DNA of 7,980 nucleotides from Acidobacterium sp. (lineage in GTDB: Bacteria > Acidobacteriota > Terriglobia > Terriglobales > Acidobacteriaceae). Position 1 is the stretch's first letter, and each line of letters begins with the position of its first letter. This document shows, in pieces, positions 4,905 to 7,980 of the stretch. Below the pieces are notes generated by a model. It worked only from the letters and a program-made list of their open reading frames with translations. It ran no database searches and was not told where the DNA came from. The DNA lies in the NCBI GenBank assembly GCA_003152595.1, contig PMAM01000006.1:1-7980 (forward strand), given 5' to 3'. Both the position numbers and the translations under genes were made by a program.

Positions 4905-5843
4905 ATGAAGACTGGACTTGCGCTCACGCCCTTGATTGCGGTCTTGTTTTTCATTTCTTCCTGCAACTCCGGCATGAACTCGTCAAATGGTCTGTTGCAG
5001 GAGTTGAACAAATACTGCACCGCAAAGGGTCAGGAGAGCCTCGATAAGACTCAATCCTACTCCCGCGTTGAATCCTTCTTCAGCCCGTCGCTCAAGACGT
5101 GCGTTCAGGTGGAAGTGCAGTCAGGCGACAATTGGGAATACGATGTTCTCGATGTCACGCATGGTTTCCTGAACGCGCCCAAACTCATAAAGTCTCCATC
5201 CCCTCTGACAGTGAGCCATTATGAGTATTGGCAGTATGCCAATGCATCCGCAGAAGGCTACTGGAAAGAGATGGACGACAGCCCAGGTAAGAAATTGGTG
5301 GGGAATGTTGCTGTAAGTATCGGTTGCGACCGCGAAGAACGTCTGTGCAAGGAAAGTCAAGCCTTGGTGTTCGGAGGCTTGGTGAAGCCAGACCTTGTTG
5401 AATACAAAGTTTCCTCGTGGACGGCAACCGGCATTGTTGCCGAAACTGATGATGACGGTGGTTTCACTCAATGCCCCATGGAGCATCGCCTGACGGTCGA
5501 TTTCAAGAGCAACAGCGTAATCGTGGTTGACTACGCGAAGACTCCCGATAAGCAGAAATGTGCGGCGGAAAGCAGCCCGAACTCCTATACGCTTCAGGGT
5601 GGGAGTATCGGGATTATGGGCTACGATTCCATCTTTAGTTGCTCAAAGGATGGAATCAACAACGCTGTCACGTCAAAGGTTAACGCACTGAACGGCGATG
5701 TAATCGAGCATCCGTACACGGATTTCCTCGATGACGGTTCAGGCGGAGCAGCCGCTACGAACAAAACACCCGCGCACCCCTTTACTCAGGCGGGCTGCGA
5801 AAGGGCATTGGATAAAAAGTTGACAGAGTTGCGTGGCGAGTGA
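4905..5843 (+). CDS. Putative lipoprotein, 312 aa
   Basis: The protein begins MKTGLALTPLIAVLFFISSC: a short basic n-region, a hydrophobic core and the lipobox I17-S-S-C20, typical of signal peptidase II substrates, so it should be lipid-anchored at Cys20. The ATG at 4905 has GGAGA five bases upstream. An in-frame ATG at 4863, overlapping the previous stop as TAATG, would put 14 basic residues before the signal and is less likely. The mature part has eight further cysteines, possibly disulphide-bonded, and beta-rich segments (EHRLTVDFKSNSVIVVDYAK). There is no known domain. It stands 41 bp after the Lys-rich gene and 6 bp before the HNH-like gene, so it is probably in the same operon. Its link to these cytoplasmic proteins is unclear. 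Confidence 0.75.
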   Translation: MKTGLALTPLIAVLFFISSCNSGMNSSNGLLQELNKYCTAKGQESLDKTQSYSRVESFFSPSLKTCVQVEVQSGDNWEYDVLDVTHGFLNAPKLIKSPSPLTVSHYEYWQYANASAEGYWKEMDDSPGKKLVGNVAVSIGCDREERLCKESQALVFGGLVKPDLVEYKVSSWTATGIVAETDDDGGFTQCPMEHRLTVDFKSNSVIVVDYAKTPDKQKCAAESSPNSYTLQGGSIGIMGYDSIFSCSKDGINNAVTSKVNALNGDVIEHPYTDFLDDGSGGAAATNKTPAHPFTQAGCERALDKKLTELRGE

Positions 5844-6287
5844 GTTCGCATGGCTGAGGACTACACCGACTGTTGGGCTAATTGCCTTGGCGACTGCAAA
5901 GAAGGCATGTCGCAGGAGCATCTGGTCTCGGAATGCCTGTACGACGGCGACATCAAGGTCAAAGGGCTTCCGTGGTGCAGAGACACAGTTAAGACGATGC
6001 GGATTGAAACGCTCACAGCCCCGTTACTGTGCCGCCACCACAATCAAACACTTAGCGAAGTAGACAGGGCAGCAAAGCAGACGCTGGATACGCTTAAGGA
6101 AGCGTGTGACCTGTGGAATAGACGGAAACACATCCGTACTCTGAATTGGACGGTGAAGTACTTTACGACGGACATGCTCCTGCTCGAACGCTGGTGCCTG
6201 AAGACTCTTATCAACGTCAACCTGAGTGGTAAACCGGGGCTTGCGGTAAACGCCGAGGGTAAGTCACGGAAGCCAACGGACGAGCTA

Positions 6288-6304
6288 GGGCGTGTTCACA
6301 CTAA
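6288..6304 (+). repeat. Left terminal inverted repeat of the IS
   Basis: GGGCGTGTTCACACTAA is a perfect match, in reverse complement, to 7090-7106. Pairing stops at the eighteenth base. Confidence 0.9.
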
Positions 6305-6334
6305 CGACATCTGAACCTGGTAACATGCAGACAG

Positions 6335-7098
6335 ATGGAAATCACGCCAGAGCAGTACGAAAAGATCCGTGGAAGTCTGCCCGTACAGCGCGGCAACGTA
6401 CGGCTGACCAACCTCCAGGTGCTCAACGCGATCCTTTATGTCGCCGAGCAGGGATGTAAGTGGCGAGGCCTTCCCCGGCGGTTCGGCAACTGGCACACCA
6501 TCTACGTCCGCATGAATCGCTGGGCGAAGAACGGTGTGCTGGATCGCGTATTCGAGAAGCTGCAGATGGAACAGATCGTGCGCATCCGCATCGAAGCCTT
6601 CGCGCTGGATTCAACCATCGTCAAGGTTCATCCCGACGGGACCGGAGCTTTAAAAAAAACGGACCACAGGCCATCGGGAAATCACGAGGCGGATGGACCA
6701 CGAAGATTCATATGGTTGCCGCGAATGCTCGAACGGCCATAACCTTCTCCCTTTCTCCGGGCCAGGCGCACGATGCGCCCGCTGGCCGTGCACTGCTGAC
6801 CGAGCTCGGTCCCATGCCGGAGAGCCTTCACCTGGTGATGGACCGGGCCTATGAAGACGGCGAAACTCGCCAGCTGGTGCTCGATCTGGGCATGATTCCC
6901 GTGGTCCCGCCGAAGTCCAATCGCATTGAGCCATGGGAATATGATCGGGCGCTCTACAAAAAACGCAACGAGATCGAGCGTCTTTTCCGCAGGCTGAAGG
7001 GTTTCCGCCGCATCTTTTCCCGCTTCGAAAAGCTCGACGTCCTCTTCCTTGGGTTCCTCTACTTCGCTCTCATCGTCGAAGCGCTTCGCTTAGTGTGA
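6335..7098 (+). CDS. IS5-family DDE transposase made by -1 frameshifting
   Basis: Frame A (6335-6742) begins MEITPEQYEKIRGSLPVQRG and carries the N-terminal helix-turn-helix region typical of IS5 transposases (LNAILYVAEQGCKWRGLPRRFGNWHTIY), then the first catalytic Asp in FALDSTIVKVH. Frame B (usable from about 6658, ending 7098) continues NGPQAIGKSRGGWTTKIH, the second Asp in LVMDRAYED and the final Glu in KKRNEIERLFRRLKGF, with R/E spacing as in the Y-(2)-R-(3)-E signature. A -1 slip on the A8 run joins them into about 254 aa, the normal length for the group. The protein cuts and joins the element's ends. The TGA stop at 7096-7098 lies inside the right inverted repeat. All three DDE residues are present, so it is probably active. 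Confidence 0.88.
6652..6659 (+). promoter_or_regulatory. Slippery A8 run for -1 programmed frameshifting
   Basis: The frame-A codons TTA AAA AAA ACG contain the classic A-AAA-AAA heptamer. After a -1 slip the reading continues AAC GGA CCA in frame B, giving the join ALKKNGPQAIGKSRGG that is normal for this transposase group. Without the slip, frame A stops at 6742 and yields a truncated 135-aa protein that could act as an inhibitor. Confidence 0.8.
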
Positions 7099-7106
7099 AC
7101 ACGCCC
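7090..7106 (-). repeat. Right terminal inverted repeat of the IS
   Basis: Exact reverse complement of the left end. It contains the transposase stop codon. Confidence 0.9.
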
Positions 7107-7488
7107 TAGTGAGGATTGCGTTCGGACTGGAGAGATTCAAACCACCAATGGGGCTTTACAGAATCTCCGTGAATGGAGAGAACCTGGACATTGGAGACGG
7201 ACACATCCACGTAACGACCAAGGATCGCGATGGCAGATTGGCCGGTGCGGAGTTCAAGCTGTGGGGAATGCCATTCTTCCTGAGTCTGGTGCCCGAACCC
7301 GTCAAGTGGGACGGTGGACGTCTGATGAGGGGAGAACACAAGCAGTGGTTCAGCACCTGGGACCGAAAGAACAGACGGGTGAACTCACACCTAATGACGT
7401 TCACCTACCCGCCATTGCCCACGAGCGTGTGATTGTCGGCCTCCAATGCAGAGTATCGGCTACAATTGCCCCGGAGGAAATAGAACGA

Positions 7489-7692
7489 ATGGAAACGAGT
7501 CGGATAGTCGCGGGGATTGACGAAGAGATTGCCCGCTTACAGCAAGTGCGGAGTCTGTTGTCAGGTGGTGGCGCTGGTGTAGGTAACGGTCGGCGAGCCG
7601 CGAAGAAGCGCGTCCTCAGCGCCGAGGCTCGTGCCAAGATTTCAGCCGCACAGAAGAAGCGGTGGGCGAAGCAGAAGAAGGCCGCGAAGTAG
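7489..7692 (+). CDS. Small basic protein, 67 aa, histone/DNA-binding-like
   Basis: The start ATG has GGAGG 11-15 bases upstream. The long open frame before it (from 7261) runs in another frame through the end of the HNH-like gene and is not coding. The protein begins METSRIVAGIDEEIARLQQV, an amphipathic helix (about 5-24). A Gly-rich hinge (26-34) follows, then a basic tail AAKKRVLSAEARAKISAAQK to the end, with KKRWAKQKKAAK at the C-terminus. The LSAEARAKISAAQKKRWA segment resembles small basic proteins that I associate with Acidobacteriota, and it recalls NUMOD3-like DNA-contacting helices. Likely role: binding nucleic acid, perhaps as a dimer through the N-terminal helix. It lies 56 bp after the HNH-like gene remnant and 15 bp before the next gene. 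Confidence 0.7.
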   Translation: METSRIVAGIDEEIARLQQVRSLLSGGGAGVGNGRRAAKKRVLSAEARAKISAAQKKRWAKQKKAAK

Positions 7693-7707
7693 CGGTCGCT
7701 GAAAACC

Positions 7708-7896
7708 GTGGCAAGGCACTATTACAGGACGAACGTTCCGCTTCCCTTCATGATTATCTGGTGGGTGTTCTTGGGAATCTGCGTACTCGTCTATGGCTGC
7801 TACGACGCACTCTTCCAAGCTCCAGCCAGACGAGCACAGCAAGAAGCACAACAGCAATGGGATAGAGACCATTTCAGTGGCTGGCGGCTAGTGTAG
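7708..7896 (+). CDS. Small single-pass membrane protein, 62 aa
   Basis: The chain opens with a short basic segment (MARHYYRTNVPLP), then a clear hydrophobic helix (FMIIWWVFLGICVLVYGCY, about 14-32), then a polar Gln/Arg-rich tail (APARRAQQEAQQQWDRDHF). This predicts an inner-membrane anchor with a cytoplasmic N-terminus or tail. The start GTG at 7708 has only a weak ribosome site. An ATG at 7750 would cut the basic N-terminus and begin within the helix. It stands 15 bp after the small basic protein, so the two may be co-transcribed. The family is unknown. Confidence 0.5.
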   Translation: MARHYYRTNVPLPFMIIWWVFLGICVLVYGCYDALFQAPARRAQQEAQQQWDRDHFSGWRLV

Positions 7897-7934
7897 TGCG
7901 TCGTAAGTATTAACGATTATGTTTGGGAAACGTC

Positions 7935-7962
7935 CATACTGTGGAGGACGATACACAGTATG
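7935..7962. promoter_or_regulatory. Perfect 9-bp palindrome over a possible start codon
   Basis: CATACTGTG (7935-7943) and CACAGTATG (7954-7962) are exact reverse complements with a 10-nt spacer that contains most of a GGAGGA ribosome-binding-like sequence (7943-7948). The right arm ends in ATG (7960-7962). As RNA, the hairpin would hide the start codon; as DNA, it would be a fair operator for a dimeric repressor. Confidence 0.45.
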
Positions 7963-7980
7963 CGAACGGCAGCCGCAGTT
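7960..7980 (+). CDS. Possible start of a further gene (seven codons only)
   Basis: ATG CGA ACG GCA GCC GCA GTT (MRTAAAV) runs to the window's edge and is preceded by GGAGGA about 12 bases upstream. The beginning would suit a signal peptide or ordinary N-terminus. Nothing more can be said from seven codons. Confidence 0.3.

Larger units (their letters stand above)
6288..7106 (+). mobile_element. Complete IS5-family insertion sequence (IS427-like), 819 bp
   Basis: The ends are perfect 17-bp inverted repeats, GGGCGTGTTCACACTAA at 6288-6304 and its complement at 7090-7106. Between them lies a single transposase in two overlapping frames. Intact ends, a matching target duplication and an undamaged transposase show a recent, potentially mobile copy. 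It inserted in the HNH-like gene in the same orientation as that gene. The size and the two-frame organisation fit the IS427 group of IS5; assignment to a named element is not possible without a database. Confidence 0.9.
6285..7109. repeat. Target-site duplication flanking the IS (TA or CTAG)
   Basis: CTAG occurs at both boundaries (6285-6288 and 7106-7109). Because the element ends in G and C next to TA, the duplication can be read as TA around a 819-bp element (6288-7106) or as CTAG around a 817-bp element (6289-7105). Both readings restore the same empty site. Both target types are known in the IS5 family. Confidence 0.8.
5850..7432 (+). pseudogene. HNH-endonuclease-like gene split by an IS5-family element
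   Basis: The gene survives in two pieces, 5850-6287 and 7109-7432. Deleting the element and one copy of its target duplication joins GAG CTA to GTG AGG in the same frame and gives a 253-aa protein ending PPLPTSV. The N-terminal part is HNH-like: C12-x3-C16, then SQEHLVSECL with H24, and after a spacer APLLCRHHNQTLSEVD with C61, H64 and N65. This matches the pattern of uncharacterised HNH proteins in which a Cys pair, an E-H-hydrophobic motif and an LC-x-x-HN motif shape a zinc/metal site. The C-terminal half (RIAFGLERFKPPMG to the end) is beta-rich and unassigned. The interrupted gene could make only 146 native residues plus GRVHTNDI from the element. It starts 6 bp after the lipoprotein stop. 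The nuclease role is inferred. Confidence 0.8.

Noticed and set aside
7109..7432. Independent 107-aa gene starting at GTG 7109
   Set aside because: It is the exact in-frame continuation of the HNH-like gene across the IS and has no start signals of its own.
7261..7488. Longer version (143 aa) of the small basic protein
   Set aside because: The extra part overlaps the coding end of the HNH-like gene in another frame, and a GGAGG site supports the ATG at 7489.
7642..7872. Minus-strand frame of 76 codons with a leucine-rich start
   Set aside because: Its leucine-rich run is the antisense of Lys/Ala codons of the small basic protein; the plus-strand membrane protein is the better reading.
1..7980. 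CRISPR array
   Set aside because: No regularly spaced direct repeats of 20-40 bp are visible anywhere in the window.

Overview
The window looks like accessory DNA of a moderately GC-rich soil-type bacterium. The best guess is Acidobacteriota (Terriglobia), but this is an inference. It rests on my memory of small basic proteins like the one at 7489-7692 and of similar IS5-type elements in that phylum. No ribosomal or housekeeping gene is present to settle it.

Left part (1-2076): two overlapping unknown genes run leftward (1-85, partial, and 66-392). Divergent from them is a 361-aa protein with two zinc ribbons and a C-terminal HEPN-like R-X4-H motif, a candidate RNA-cleaving or RNA-binding effector (516-1601). 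A 475-bp gene-free stretch follows. It holds inverted repeats, a short tandem repeat and a clear copy of the 3' end of a tRNA-Ser gene (1797-1819) with no tRNA body in front of it. That is the usual mark of the far end of an element integrated in a tRNA gene.

Middle (2077-5843): an unknown 182-aa protein and a small unknown gene on the minus strand (2690-2890) converge on a G-quadruplex-type motif. A rightward, tightly packed gene set then begins: a small helical protein (2930-3181) joined by an ATGA overlap to an FRG-SET fusion (3178-4383), an extremely Lys/Arg-rich histone-H1-like protein (4480-4863), a lipoprotein (4905-5843) and an HNH-like protein (from 5850). The most interesting idea in the window is that the SET (protein-lysine methyltransferase) half of the fusion acts on the lysine-rich protein encoded just downstream, with the FRG half acting as sensor or effector.

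Right part (5850-7980): the HNH-like gene is cut in two by a complete IS5-family insertion sequence (6288-7106). The element has perfect 17-bp inverted repeats, a TA/CTAG target duplication and a two-frame transposase joined by a -1 slippage site in an A8 run. Removing the element in silico restores one continuous 253-aa reading frame. After it come a small basic protein, a one-helix membrane protein, and a perfect palindrome that overlaps the possible start of another gene at the window's edge.
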